This document shows positions 42,842 to 51,200 of a stretch of 60,703 bases of DNA, piece after piece. Every line of letters begins with the position of its first letter. Within the stretch, counting starts at the first letter, position 1. This DNA comes from Phycisphaera sp. GTDB taxonomy: Bacteria; Planctomycetota; Phycisphaerae; Phycisphaerales; Phycisphaeraceae. The stretch covers positions 1-60,703 of the forward strand of contig JANQPR010000224.1 of the NCBI GenBank assembly GCA_028285385.1. Direction: 5' to 3'. The notes beneath the pieces are model-generated. The model was not told where the DNA came from. It did no database searches and worked only from the letters and a program-made list of their open reading frames with translations. The translations under genes were made by a program, and so were the position numbers.

Positions 42842-42875
42842 AAAAAGGCCCGGCGGTCGTCGGGACCGGCCGGGC
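42842..42875 (-). terminator. Intrinsic terminator after the FG-GAP protein gene
   Basis: Read on the minus strand: GCCCGG-C-CGGTC, loop CCGAC, GACCG-CCGGGC, then CTTTTT. An 11-bp stem with a single bulge and a five-T run ends the leftward transcript 25 bases past the FG-GAP stop codon. Confidence 0.88.
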
Positions 42876-42899
42876 TGGTTGAGCGAACCCAAGCGCCGT

Positions 42900-45800
42900 T
42901 TACGCCGCGATCGACCGCCGCCCCCGCCCCCGCAAGCCGGACATCAGCCCGCCAACCATCGCCAAGGCCGCAACCCCCGGCTCGGGCACGAGGCGGATGT
43001 CGCCGCGGCCCCAGGCCAGCCCGCCCGCCGCACTTCCGGGGGTGGCGAGGGCGTCGCCCGAAGTCGGCAGCAGGTCGAAACTCGTGTCGAGCGCGTAGGT
43101 GAAGGTCAGCCGGGACAGGTCCGTGCCCGCGTCGACGAGCCGGCCCAGGCTCAGGCCGCCGTCTTCCACGGCCGCGCTCGCCCCATACACGTCGACGAAG
43201 ACGGCGGCCTTCGCGCTCTCCATCAGCGCGGTGTGGTCGTCGAACCACGTCACGACGTTCTCGTCCGCACTCCCAACGAGCGACCCGTCGCCCGAGCTGA
43301 GGATGACCGACACGACGTTGCCGTCGCCCTCGACGCTGACTTCACCGGTGACGGTGTTGATCACGAGGTCGAGGCCGAGGTCGTCGGGGGCCCGGCCCGC
43401 GGGCGGTTGACTGCCCGGCTCCACGTTCCCCCAGTTCTGCAGAACGGCGTCCATGTCCCCCTGCTGAATGTCGCCGCTGCCGTCGTAGTCTCCGGTGGCC
43501 CAGGTCACCGGGTTGCCGTTGGCATCCAAGCTCTCTCCCCAGCGTTGGAGCACCGGGTCGAGGTCGCCCTGTTCGATGGTGCCGTTGGTGTTGGCGTCGC
43601 CGTACATCGAGACCCGGGCGTACACCCGGCCTGATTCGTACTTCACCGCGAGCGCTTTCTCCGGCCCGCTGCCGGTCGGTTCAAGCAGCGCCCCGTCCAC
43701 GGTCTCGAACGTCCCGCTCACGCTCGACCCCGTCAGTAGCTCAACCTCGTCGCCGTACGCGGCGGCGTTCGCCAGACCCGACGCGGCCACGAGATCGAGA
43801 TGCCCCGACAAGACGACGTTGCCGAGCACATTGATTCGGTCGTGGTCGCTCGGCCCGACGCCCAGCACGTCGAGAGACAACTCACCCCCCGACAACTGGG
43901 TGTAGTCGGCTGTGATCAAGGCGGGGCTTCTCGCAGCGTCCCCACTCAGGGCAAACCGCCCCCCGTTCGACAGATCGCCAACAACGCCGATGGTCGTGGG
44001 GGTGGCGTTGCTAAGCACCCCGTTTTCCGCAATCGTCACACCGTTCGTAGCCGTGAGGATGCCGCTGCCGCGGAGGCGCAGCGTGGTGACACCGCCGCCC
44101 CCGCCGATGGCCAGGCTGTTCACCGTCGTGCCCGTGTTCGGCCCGTTGATGTCGAGCGCAGCATCGGAGAACAGCTCAACGTTGCTCGCCGAATCGGGCA
44201 GCGCGTGCCCGAGCCAGTTGAAGGCGGTCTCCCAGTCCTGGTCCGCACCACGGTCAATCCACGTGACCCGGTCGTCCCGTTCGCCGTAGATGATGTAGAC
44301 CGCGCCGGTATTGCCCTCGGGAGTGGTGACTCCCGCTAGCGGAGCACCGACGATCACGTCCGACAAGCCATCGCCGTTGAGGTCGCCGGCCGCCGCGGCG
44401 TAGCCGGCGGCGGCACCGAACTCAGACCCGGAGTATCGAGCCGCATCGTACGGAGCCGAACCGGGCGTCTCAAGGTCGCCTTCCGATACAACGCCGCTTT
44501 GGACCACCTCTTGGCCGTACACGATCGTGACGTAGCCACCGCCAATCGCATCTCCCGAAAAGTTCCCCCGCTGCGGGCTCGTGAATACGAGATCGTTGAA
44601 ACCATCTCCGTTGATGTCGCCTACCTCTTGGCTGGACCAACCAAACCGTCCCTCTTCCTCGCCACCCGCGAACCGGATCGCGTCAAACCCGGCGGACACG
44701 CCGACATCGCGCGCTAGGATTTGGGTCGGAACCGCTTCGATGTCGGGGGTATCCGGGTCATCGGCGACGCCAAAAATTAGGTATCCCGAACCAGTCTGTT
44801 CGTATCCATCGACGGTCGCCCCCCCTTCCGACACGAGCACGTCATCAATGCCGTCCCCGTTCCAGTCGCGACCCGTCGTCACGCCGCTTAGCCCGATGTG
44901 GTCCCAACTCGCCACGAGTTCAAAGCCCTGGGGCGGCGCGTTCGGGTCGCTGGGGACGCCCACGTTGTCTAGGTCGACAGTCGTTCCATTGACGAGGTGA
45001 GAGCCGCCATAGACGACATACGCTGAACCTGGCTCGTCCGGCGATTGACTTGCTTCTGGGTCGTTGAACGGCGGCTCCAGCAAACTAACGTCGTGGTGTT
45101 TGTACGTATCACCAATCACGAGATCGTTCACGCCGTCCCCGTTCACGTCTCCCGCACCGCCGACTGACCAAGAGCCTGGACGCCTCAAAAGCCCGCTTCT
45201 CTCAGTATCAAAGATAGTATTTCCATAGAAACCGATCCCTTCGACACCGTCGGCCGCGCCGATCTCTGTGGTGTCCACATGCCCTACGACGACGGGTTGA
45301 TTGTTTTGATCGGGTTTGCCAAAGATCACTTGGGTTGTCAGGTCGCTTTGAGTGAGAGAGTTCGAAGCTTTTCCGTGTGCTAGTGCGAAGTCGTCGAATG
45401 AATCACCGTTCACGTCTGGAATAATGCTGACATCAAAACCTTGCCCTCCTGAGGGCTTGGTCACCACAAGTCCTCTTGGCTGACCGGGATTGTTCAGATC
45501 GGCCAGATCGAGCGTCATGGGCAACGATTGCCCGTTACCGTACACGAGAAAGCTGCCACCGGGAACGACACCACTGCCATTGGCACTAATGCTTAGGTCG
45601 ACGAATCCGTCGTTGTTGAAGTCACCGCCGATATTCACGCTTGTGCCCAGCCTTTCGAAGCTTGAGCCAAAGCTCGGCGAGGCGGTCAGCGTGGACCCGG
45701 GCAGCGTCGACCCGATGTCGGCCGTCGTCAGCGTACCGCTGGGGCCGGCCCCGAGGCCGCCGTATACGACGTAGACGCGGCCCTTGTTTTTGTCGCCAAT

Positions 45801-46007
45801 CACCAGGTCGTCGACCCCGTCGCCGTCCAGATCGTTCCCGCTCGCCAGCGAGAAACCGAGCTGCCCGTCAACCGTCGGCACCCCGCTGATCACGGCCCCC
45901 GGAACTCCGCCGGGGATGCCCACGTCGTCCAATGACTCGAGCGTCAACGCCGCGCCGTGAAGGGCCGCCGAACTGGTCAGAACCGCCGATGCGATCTGCG
46001 CACGCAT
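42900..46007 (-). CDS. Large exported FG-GAP repeat protein with dockerin-like repeats and PEP-CTERM tail
   Basis: A 1035-residue surface or secreted protein. The ATG at 46007 has AAGGAGG six bases upstream and starts a signal peptide (QIASAVLTSSAALHGAALTL). Residues about 40-600 hold at least seven FG-GAP/integrin-alpha-like calcium loops, such as GNDLDGDGVDDLVIGDKNKG, GDVNGDGVNDLVIGD and AAGDLNGDGLSDVIVGAPLA, which should form a beta-propeller. Residues about 620-800 are an autotransporter-passenger-like beta region (GGGGGVTTLRLRGSGILTA). Two dockerin-like loops follow (GDANTNGTIEQGDLDPVLQ, GDYDGSGDIQQGDMDAVLQ). The end is VPEPGVAALAMVGGLMSG plus Arg residues. An adhesion or matrix role is plausible. 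It sits between the terminase gene and the terminase remnant. Confidence 0.88.
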   Translation of the reverse strand: MRAQIASAVLTSSAALHGAALTLESLDDVGIPGGVPGAVISGVPTVDGQLGFSLASGNDLDGDGVDDLVIGDKNKGRVYVVYGGLGAGPSGTLTTADIGSTLPGSTLTASPSFGSSFERLGTSVNIGGDFNNDGFVDLSISANGSGVVPGGSFLVYGNGQSLPMTLDLADLNNPGQPRGLVVTKPSGGQGFDVSIIPDVNGDSFDDFALAHGKASNSLTQSDLTTQVIFGKPDQNNQPVVVGHVDTTEIGAADGVEGIGFYGNTIFDTERSGLLRRPGSWSVGGAGDVNGDGVNDLVIGDTYKHHDVSLLEPPFNDPEASQSPDEPGSAYVVYGGSHLVNGTTVDLDNVGVPSDPNAPPQGFELVASWDHIGLSGVTTGRDWNGDGIDDVLVSEGGATVDGYEQTGSGYLIFGVADDPDTPDIEAVPTQILARDVGVSAGFDAIRFAGGEEEGRFGWSSQEVGDINGDGFNDLVFTSPQRGNFSGDAIGGGYVTIVYGQEVVQSGVVSEGDLETPGSAPYDAARYSGSEFGAAAGYAAAAGDLNGDGLSDVIVGAPLAGVTTPEGNTGAVYIIYGERDDRVTWIDRGADQDWETAFNWLGHALPDSASNVELFSDAALDINGPNTGTTVNSLAIGGGGGVTTLRLRGSGILTATNGVTIAENGVLSNATPTTIGVVGDLSNGGRFALSGDAARSPALITADYTQLSGGELSLDVLGVGPSDHDRINVLGNVVLSGHLDLVAASGLANAAAYGDEVELLTGSSVSGTFETVDGALLEPTGSGPEKALAVKYESGRVYARVSMYGDANTNGTIEQGDLDPVLQRWGESLDANGNPVTWATGDYDGSGDIQQGDMDAVLQNWGNVEPGSQPPAGRAPDDLGLDLVINTVTGEVSVEGDGNVVSVILSSGDGSLVGSADENVVTWFDDHTALMESAKAAVFVDVYGASAAVEDGGLSLGRLVDAGTDLSRLTFTYALDTSFDLLPTSGDALATPGSAAGGLAWGRGDIRLVPEPGVAALAMVGGLMSGLRGRGRRSIAA

Positions 46008-46023
46008 AGAAACCTCCTTCAGA

Positions 46024-46048
46024 GAAAAAGCCCAGACGGAGCGGGCTT
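46024..46048 (-). terminator. Terminator-like hairpin just before the FG-GAP ribosome site
   Basis: On the minus strand AAGCCC, a 9-base loop, then GGGCTT runs into TTTCTC. It ends about 8 bases before the AAGGAGG of the FG-GAP gene. It may end the packaging-cassette transcript, or act as an attenuator in the FG-GAP leader. Confidence 0.6.
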
Positions 46049-46312
46049 CACGCGGCCAAACGGCCCGGAGCAATCGGTGTGTCGTTCCCCGCGGCATGTC
46101 CGGAAACTCCTTATTCGGTTAATCTAACCAAGTTATCTGATTTTCCAGGGATCATCCGGGCAATCTTGCGAAAATGGGAGAGATTGGGGGGACGAGCACG
46201 ACCCGTTCTCTATGGGTCGGCCTCTCTGCTTCGGTGAAAACGCGGGTTGACCCGGCTGGGTGACGGTTATCGGGACGCGGCGTCCGGGCCGGGCCGGCCG
46301 CGGGCACACCCG
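46049..46312. other. Intergenic stretch upstream of the FG-GAP gene
   Basis: With the hairpin and ribosome site listed separately this is part of a 305-base gap (46008-46312). It contains an AT-richer patch near 46110-46145 (TTATTCGGTTAATCTAACCA, then AGTTATCTGATTTTCC) that could hold the FG-GAP promoter. The part near 46255-46310 is low-complexity GC. I see no coding sequence in it. Confidence 0.5.
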
Positions 46313-47869
46313 TCACAGGTACTGCCCCCGACGCACCGGCACATCCCGTTCCAACGCGTTGACCAGGTACCGCAACGCGTCGCACCAGTGGTCCGGGCCG
46401 TCTTTGACGGGCTGCGTCGAGAATGGGCGCAGCGCGTCGAAGTGGTATCCCATCATCGCGTCGGTCAATCTCTTGCAGGAAGGGTCGATCGTGAGCGTCC
46501 CGTGGTCGAGCCGGCGGCGGATGACCTCGATGCCGTCCTCGATCCGCGACGCGAACGACCGCACGCGGTAGCCGTGTTGCCGGAGCACCGCCGCGTCGCT
46601 GCGGCCGGAGTGGCTGTTCCGCGCGTTCCCCGCTGGGTCGATCGCCAGCCACGCGAGCTGCGCCGGCGTCGGCAGGTCGCGCCGCTTCCGCAGCGCCTCG
46701 ATCGCCGTGAGGTTCTGCTCGAGCGTGCGGTTCTCCGCGTCGTATTCGGCCATGACCCGCACGCGCGCGTCCCGCCCCCGGCCGACCGCCATCGCCCACA
46801 GCATCACCGTCGGGCAACGCAACCCGAAGTCCATCCCCGCCACCCACGACCACGGCTCGCCGTCTGCCTTCTGCACCGGCGCGTGCGTGACATGCTCTGC
46901 CGGATCAAACCCGTCGAACACGGCGTGCTGCACGCCCGGCCGACGACACATCATCTCCGCCGACCACGCCACATCCGACGACCGACGCCGCTGCTGCAGC
47001 AGGTCTGCCACAGGCAGAAACCCCCGACCAGACTTCGCCCGCCCCTCGCAATCGCTCCACAACGCGCAGCCATCGCACGCCAACATCGGCGGACAGGGCG
47101 CGACGACATCAAGCGCGTTCCAACGAAACACACGCGGTCCAACCGAATGAGTTTCGTTTTCTTGATCTTCCCGATCTTCTGACTGTTCTCGATCTGCTCC
47201 CGCCAACTCCGCCATCAACCCGCCCGGCCGGTGCATCGTCGACAACGCCTCGACCGCGCCCTGCACCCACCCGTCGCCACACCATCCGGACCGTGTCGTG
47301 AGTTGCGCCGCCGACCACACCGCGGGGTCGAGTTCTTCGACCTCGTCGCACCGCAGCTTGTGCACCCGCACCCCGCGCACGCTGCGCTGCGAACCCGCCA
47401 AGACCTCGACCCGGCTGCCGTTGCTTAGCACGACCCGACGCGCCGTCGGCTCCGCCGCCAGCACGCCCCGCAGCGTCTCCCGGTCGAGCAGCCGGACCAA
47501 ATGATCGTGCATCTTGCTCGACTGTTCCAGCGACCCGCCGAGCACACGCACCTCGACGCCCGGCTTGTAGACCAGGTCCAGCAGCGTCGCCACCGCGCCC
47601 AGCAGCGTCTTGCCCCCGCCCCGGTTCGCCCACACCACGCAGTCGCGCGAGAGCGGCTGCACTTGCCGTGATGCCAGCGACGGATCGGGCTCGAAGAACG
47701 CGTGTGCCAGATAGTCCAGCGGCGCATCCGCGCCGGGCCGATCCACCGTGTGCACCACGTCAATGCCAAACAACCCCCGCACCAGCGCGTGCAACTCCCG
47801 TCGGCTCCGCGGGCGTAACGTGAAGAGCGCCGACAGCCGGTGCCCCCAACCCGATCGATCAACCCGCAT
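46313..47869 (-). CDS. Phage-type terminase large subunit (packaging ATPase and nuclease)
   Basis: A 518-residue TerL. The ATPase half has Walker A WANRGGGKTLLG (residues 80-91), a motif-III-like segment GSRVEVLAGSQRSVRGVRVH and Walker B KLRCDEVEELD (171-181). The nuclease half has three acidic segments: VAGMDFGLRCPT, WLAIDPAGNARNS and DGPDHWCDALRYLVN. Between them lies a cysteine cluster (CPPMLACDGCALWSDC) that could bind zinc or a metal cluster and is not usual in TerL. In phages TerL translocates DNA into a prohead and cuts it. Here no portal, capsid or tail gene is present. It is the last gene of a leftward operon and overlaps the small HTH gene by 11 bases. Confidence 0.9.
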   Translation of the reverse strand: MRVDRSGWGHRLSALFTLRPRSRRELHALVRGLFGIDVVHTVDRPGADAPLDYLAHAFFEPDPSLASRQVQPLSRDCVVWANRGGGKTLLGAVATLLDLVYKPGVEVRVLGGSLEQSSKMHDHLVRLLDRETLRGVLAAEPTARRVVLSNGSRVEVLAGSQRSVRGVRVHKLRCDEVEELDPAVWSAAQLTTRSGWCGDGWVQGAVEALSTMHRPGGLMAELAGADREQSEDREDQENETHSVGPRVFRWNALDVVAPCPPMLACDGCALWSDCEGRAKSGRGFLPVADLLQQRRRSSDVAWSAEMMCRRPGVQHAVFDGFDPAEHVTHAPVQKADGEPWSWVAGMDFGLRCPTVMLWAMAVGRGRDARVRVMAEYDAENRTLEQNLTAIEALRKRRDLPTPAQLAWLAIDPAGNARNSHSGRSDAAVLRQHGYRVRSFASRIEDGIEVIRRRLDHGTLTIDPSCKRLTDAMMGYHFDALRPFSTQPVKDGPDHWCDALRYLVNALERDVPVRRGQYL

Positions 47870-48392
47870 CGTGGTCGCCGCTCACAGAGTGGTGCTCGTC
47901 CCTTGTGTTGTGGTCCGCGTCTTCGAGCGCGCTGGCCCCGCCGTAGATCGCCGCGCGCAGCTTGCGCAGGTCCGTCGCCGGGTCGTCCGCTTCGGCGTCG
48001 CCGCCCTGGCTTGCCCGGCCGGTCGCGCTGATCGGCTTCAGGTCGGCGCGCAGCAACTCTACACACGCCCGCCGCGCCTGCTCCGGCGAGACCGTGGCTT
48101 GTCCTTCTTCGTCTTCGCCGCCGTTCGCCTGTCGGATCAACTCCGCCACCGCGAGTTGACGGTACCGGCTCAGCATCAGCTGGGTCTGCAGGTCCGCCAG
48201 CACGCACAACCCCTGCAGCACCGTCCGGTTGTGCTCGTCGTTGGCCCACGACGCCAGCTCCGCCGGGTCCAGCCCGTACGCCTCGGCCAAACCCGCGAGG
48301 TCGTGCCTGGCCTCAAAGATGTCGCGCAGCATCGCCGCCGCCGACCGCCCGCTGATCCGCCGCCGCCACAAGTCACGCTGCTGTCGCCCCAT
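47859..48392 (-). CDS. Small HTH protein, candidate terminase small subunit
   Basis: A 177-residue protein directly before TerL, overlapping it by 11 bases. Residues about 15-60 form a helix-turn-helix (AAMLRDIFEARHDLAGLAEA, YGLDPAELASWANDEHNRTV) like those in terminase small subunits and transposase-type DNA readers. A helical middle (LQTQLMLSRYRQLAVAELIR) and an acidic disordered C-terminus follow (NTRDEHHSVSGDHDAG). Position immediately 5' of the large subunit is standard for TerS, which recognises the packaging start site. Sequence similarity to known TerS families is not obvious, so the call rests on layout and the HTH. Confidence 0.6.
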   Translation of the reverse strand: MGRQQRDLWRRRISGRSAAAMLRDIFEARHDLAGLAEAYGLDPAELASWANDEHNRTVLQGLCVLADLQTQLMLSRYRQLAVAELIRQANGGEDEEGQATVSPEQARRACVELLRADLKPISATGRASQGGDAEADDPATDLRKLRAAIYGGASALEDADHNTRDEHHSVSGDHDAG

Positions 48393-48429
48393 AAGCCACT
48401 CCCTTACGTCTTCAAACGCACGTTCACAC

Positions 48430-49008
48430 TCACCCCACCAACAACATCAACGCCTCTTCGCGCGTCCCGCCCAACTCGCGCAGACGCCGCTCGAGCCGCC
48501 GTTTTTCCTCCGGATTCAGGAAGAACTGAACCGCTGTCGGCATGTCCGCCAACCGCTGCGGCGCCCGCGGAGTCGACACCGAATCCGACATCGCCAACAA
48601 CGCATTCAGCTTCTCCGGCGGCTCGGGCAGCTTCGCCGTCAACGCCCTACGGCCGAACCGGGCCGACAGCTCTCGCAGCAGCTTCGCCCGCTTCCGCGGG
48701 TCGTCCCGCCCGCGCAACCGGTTCAACGTCGCCAACAACACCAACGCCTCGTCTTCGTCCACGCCCCACACCGCGCACTGCGCCGTTTCGTGCCCGAGTT
48801 CCCGCAACGCCGCAGCGCGGTGGTGCCCGTCGAGCAGCTGGTACGCGCCCGCCGACTCATCCAACGGTCGAACCACCAACGGTGGGTAACGCCCGTTCGC
48901 CGCGAGGTGTGCCTTGAGCTTCGCGAACGCTTTTCCTGGCATCACGTTGCTGTTGCTCGGGTGCGGCCGCAACGCGTCTAACGGCAGTACTTCCATCCTC
49001 ACATCCAT
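48430..49008 (-). CDS. ParB/Srx-fold domain protein
   Basis: A 192-residue protein with an N-terminal ParB-like nuclease/CTPase fold. The first motif is LPLDALRPHPSNSNVMPGKA, then ANGRYPPLVVRPL and the signature YQLLDGHHRAAALRELG. The rest is helical and basic (RGRDDPRKRAKLLRELSARF) with a final AEKR-type helix (FFLNPEEKRRLERRLRELGG). There is no canonical ParB HTH, so chromosome partition is unlikely. Phage-encoded ParB-fold proteins often accompany DNA-modification or packaging modules. The ATG at 49008 shares one base with the GNAT stop (TGATG). A 37-base gap precedes the small HTH gene. Confidence 0.8.
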   Translation of the reverse strand: MDVRMEVLPLDALRPHPSNSNVMPGKAFAKLKAHLAANGRYPPLVVRPLDESAGAYQLLDGHHRAAALRELGHETAQCAVWGVDEDEALVLLATLNRLRGRDDPRKRAKLLRELSARFGRRALTAKLPEPPEKLNALLAMSDSVSTPRAPQRLADMPTAVQFFLNPEEKRRLERRLRELGGTREEALMLLVG

Positions 49009-49835
49009 CACGTCTGCTCCCGCACGTGCACGTAGTACACCGGCTCCAAGCCCAGCCGTTCGCGTGCCGTCCGCAACTGCTTCCGCGGGCCTCGCTCGTA
49101 GCCGCCGGACCGCCCGCCGTTCTTGCGGTACCACGACCGCAACTCCTTCAGCAACCACTCGCGCTTGCGCGGCGGCAACGACTCGATTATCCGCCACGTC
49201 TGCACCAGGTCCCCGAGCGCGTCCGGGTCGACGCCGCTGAACCGCATCGCCGCCAGCAGCCGAGCGTCGTAGTCGTGCGTCGGGCGCGGGTACGCCGTCA
49301 TCCCCGCCCGCTCGAAGAACGGGTGCACCCGCCCCATCGCCGCCAAGGCCTCGGTCACCGGCGTCGTCGCCGTCCGAAGCGCGTGCCGCACCAGCCGCAC
49401 CGCCAAGCCCGACCCCCGCCACCGCGGGTCGACCACCACCCGGCTGATGCAACGCACTTCGGCGTTCAACAACAACGCCCGCTCCCCCGGCGACAGGTGC
49501 GTCCCGTACCGATCCCGCAACGCGTAGTCCCTCATCCGACATGACAGCGACGGCAGAGACTCCACCAACACCGCCACCACCCAACCCACCCCATCGACAC
49601 CGCGGGGCGTCCCACCCAACCCGCGGGGCTCGTTCAACCCGGCGAAACGCGACGCCACCGTCGGTTCCGTGTCCTCCAACACCAACACCCTCGTCACCGT
49701 CGCCGGCTGCCGCGCCCGGTAGTGGTGCTCCGCCAACGCGTCGTAGTCCTGACGCGTGCCGATGCGCAGCCGCAGCCGCTCGGCCAGGCCGTCGGTCTCC
49801 ATGGCATCGAACCGCCGTCGCACCGCCGTGACCAT
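49008..49835 (-). CDS. GNAT-fold acetyltransferase, partner of the adjacent ABC ATPase
   Basis: A 275-residue protein with a GNAT core. The acetyl-CoA-binding strand and loop are CISRVVVDPRWRGSGLAVRL, and a later motif is MGRVHPFFERAGM. The N-terminus includes IGTRQDYDALAEHHYR and a long loop. A basic C-terminal helix (PRKREWLLKELRSWYRKNGG) could bind nucleic acid. Its start shares one base with the stop of the ATPase gene. ATPase and acetyltransferase side by side correspond to COG2401, in which an ABC-type ATPase is fused to an acetyltransferase domain; here the two are separate genes. The acetylated substrate is unknown. Confidence 0.78.
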   Translation of the reverse strand: MVTAVRRRFDAMETDGLAERLRLRIGTRQDYDALAEHHYRARQPATVTRVLVLEDTEPTVASRFAGLNEPRGLGGTPRGVDGVGWVVAVLVESLPSLSCRMRDYALRDRYGTHLSPGERALLLNAEVRCISRVVVDPRWRGSGLAVRLVRHALRTATTPVTEALAAMGRVHPFFERAGMTAYPRPTHDYDARLLAAMRFSGVDPDALGDLVQTWRIIESLPPRKREWLLKELRSWYRKNGGRSGGYERGPRKQLRTARERLGLEPVYYVHVREQT

Positions 49836-50566
49836 CAGCGCGTCCCCCGTTCCGTCCCCTCGCGCCGCGACAGCGTCAACCGCCCGCCCAGGTGCTGCTC
49901 GATCAACACGTCCGGCCGCAACGCTTCCAGTAGGTCGTCGTGCGTCGTCGCCAGCACCGCACACACGCCCGACCGGTCGACCCACTTCCGCACGTTGCGG
50001 GCTAGCACCTTCGCGGTCAGCCGGTCGAGCGCTGCGCCGAACTCGTCGGCCACGACCACGGCCCGCGGCGCGTCGCCGCTCGGCGACTCCGTTGCGTTCG
50101 GCAACGCTTCCACGCTCGCCATCAACCGCGCCAGTGTGAAGCGGTACCGCTGCCCGTCCGACAACTCGCTCGGCCGACGCAGAATGACGAACGCGTCGTT
50201 CAAACCCGCCAACGCCAGGCAACGCAACGCGTCGTCCAGCGTGTCCGTCGGCAAGGCGTCGACCAACGCCGACTCGGGCGCCGCCGGCAGGGCGGCGAAG
50301 TCCAACAACGGAAGGCGGAACTCGCTTGCGTTCTGCTTTTCCCACGCCTGGCGCAGGCAGCGCAACAGCGTCGACTTGCCGCCGCCGCTGGGACCGGTCA
50401 CGAACACGACCTGTCCGCGACGGAGCGGCAGCCGGGTGGTCGGCACGACGTCGATGGTTCGCTCGGCGTCCAGCCCCAAGCCAAACATGGCGGCCACGCC
50501 CCGCACCCGCGGTGTCGCGTCAACGGCCGAAGCCGAGAACGCGTGGCTCAGCTCAAGCACCGGCAT
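49835..50566 (-). CDS. Soluble ABC-type ATPase (COG2401-like half)
   Basis: A 243-residue ATPase with no membrane partner. Walker A is VTGPSGGGKSTLLRCL (residues 57-72), the signature-like motif is PSELSDGQRYRFTLARL, Walker B VVVADEFGAALDRLTA and the switch LATTHDDLLE. The opening (PVLELSHAFSASAVDATPRV) is typical of COG2401 proteins rather than transporters. The ATG at 50566 lies within the last 14 bases of the upstream HTH gene. It probably powers a nucleic-acid or protein-modifying step together with the GNAT protein encoded next; that is inference. Confidence 0.82.
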   Translation of the reverse strand: MPVLELSHAFSASAVDATPRVRGVAAMFGLGLDAERTIDVVPTTRLPLRRGQVVFVTGPSGGGKSTLLRCLRQAWEKQNASEFRLPLLDFAALPAAPESALVDALPTDTLDDALRCLALAGLNDAFVILRRPSELSDGQRYRFTLARLMASVEALPNATESPSGDAPRAVVVADEFGAALDRLTAKVLARNVRKWVDRSGVCAVLATTHDDLLEALRPDVLIEQHLGGRLTLSRREGTERGTR

Positions 50567-51098
50567 ATTCAGTCTCCATTGACGCCGGCTCGTTGTCCGC
50601 GATAGCGAGCGCGTACCCACCGTCGCCATGGGCTTGTCGCCACGACCGGCCCAGACCCGCGACCGCGTCCGCGGCCATGAGTTGCCGGGCCACGCTGATC
50701 AATGCCTCGACCGCGCACAACTGCTGCCGAGCCTGGTGCAGCGTCAGCCCCGTTACCCTGGCCAGCCGCTGCAACGAGTAGCCCTGCAGGTACTTCAGCC
50801 GGGCCACCGGCTGGTACTTGGCGGGAAACAGCTCCAGGCATTCGCTCACGACCTGAAAGTCCGGCCCCTGCATGCGTTTACCGATGCTCGTCAGCCGACG
50901 CCGAAGGACCTCCGGCCGGACACCCGCCAGCGCCGCCAGCCCGGCGACGGGTTGGCCGTGGCGGTAGACCTGCTCGACGAGGCGACGCTCGTCGTTGTCG
51001 AGATGCCGGGCCAACCGGACCGCCTGCTCAGCCCCGAGCCGGCCCAGCCGCTGCCGGCATCGCGCCATCCGCATCCCCTGGTCACGCCGCCCGTCCAT
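50553..51098 (-). CDS. Tandem HTH (sigma region 4-like) protein, first gene of the packaging cassette
   Basis: A 181-residue DNA-binding protein. The ATG at 51098 has GGGAGG five bases upstream. Two helix-turn-helix units are visible: LDNDERRLVEQVYRHGQPVA followed by GLAALAGVRPEVLRRRL, and LFPAKYQPVARLKYLQGYSL followed by QRLARVTGLTLHQARQQL. Both resemble sigma-70 region 4. The C-terminus is unstructured. It overlaps the ATPase gene by 14 bases and faces the repressor gene across a 139-base AT-rich gap. It may activate the cassette or act as a phage-type late regulator; no close family is recognised. Confidence 0.7.
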   Translation of the reverse strand: MDGRRDQGMRMARCRQRLGRLGAEQAVRLARHLDNDERRLVEQVYRHGQPVAGLAALAGVRPEVLRRRLTSIGKRMQGPDFQVVSECLELFPAKYQPVARLKYLQGYSLQRLARVTGLTLHQARQQLCAVEALISVARQLMAADAVAGLGRSWRQAHGDGGYALAIADNEPASMETEYAGA

Positions 51099-51124
51099 GC
51101 CTGCCTCCCGCGGATCCCCGCTTG

Positions 51125-51200
51125 TTTGTTTGATTTTTGATTGGTATATTGAACCCGAACTGGCCGTTCCAATCAAGGGCTGGTTCAATAATTTTTGAAT
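51125..51200. promoter_or_regulatory. AT-rich divergent promoter/operator region of the repressor and packaging cassette
   Basis: Within the 139-base gap 51099-51237 this stretch is far more AT-rich than its surroundings. ATTGAACC (51148-51155) and GGTTCAAT (51182-51189) form a perfect 8-bp inverted repeat 26 bases apart, and TTCAA-N6-TTGAA (51184-51199) is a second, compact palindrome. TATATT at 51145-51150 could be a rightward -10 element. These are the likely binding sites of the repressor encoded at 51238. Confidence 0.5.

Noticed and set aside
42718..43248. A 176-codon minus-strand frame running into the terminase remnant
   Set aside because: Only its last 17 or so codons resemble the terminase. 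The rest is antisense to noncoding DNA and the FG-GAP gene end and shows no family features.
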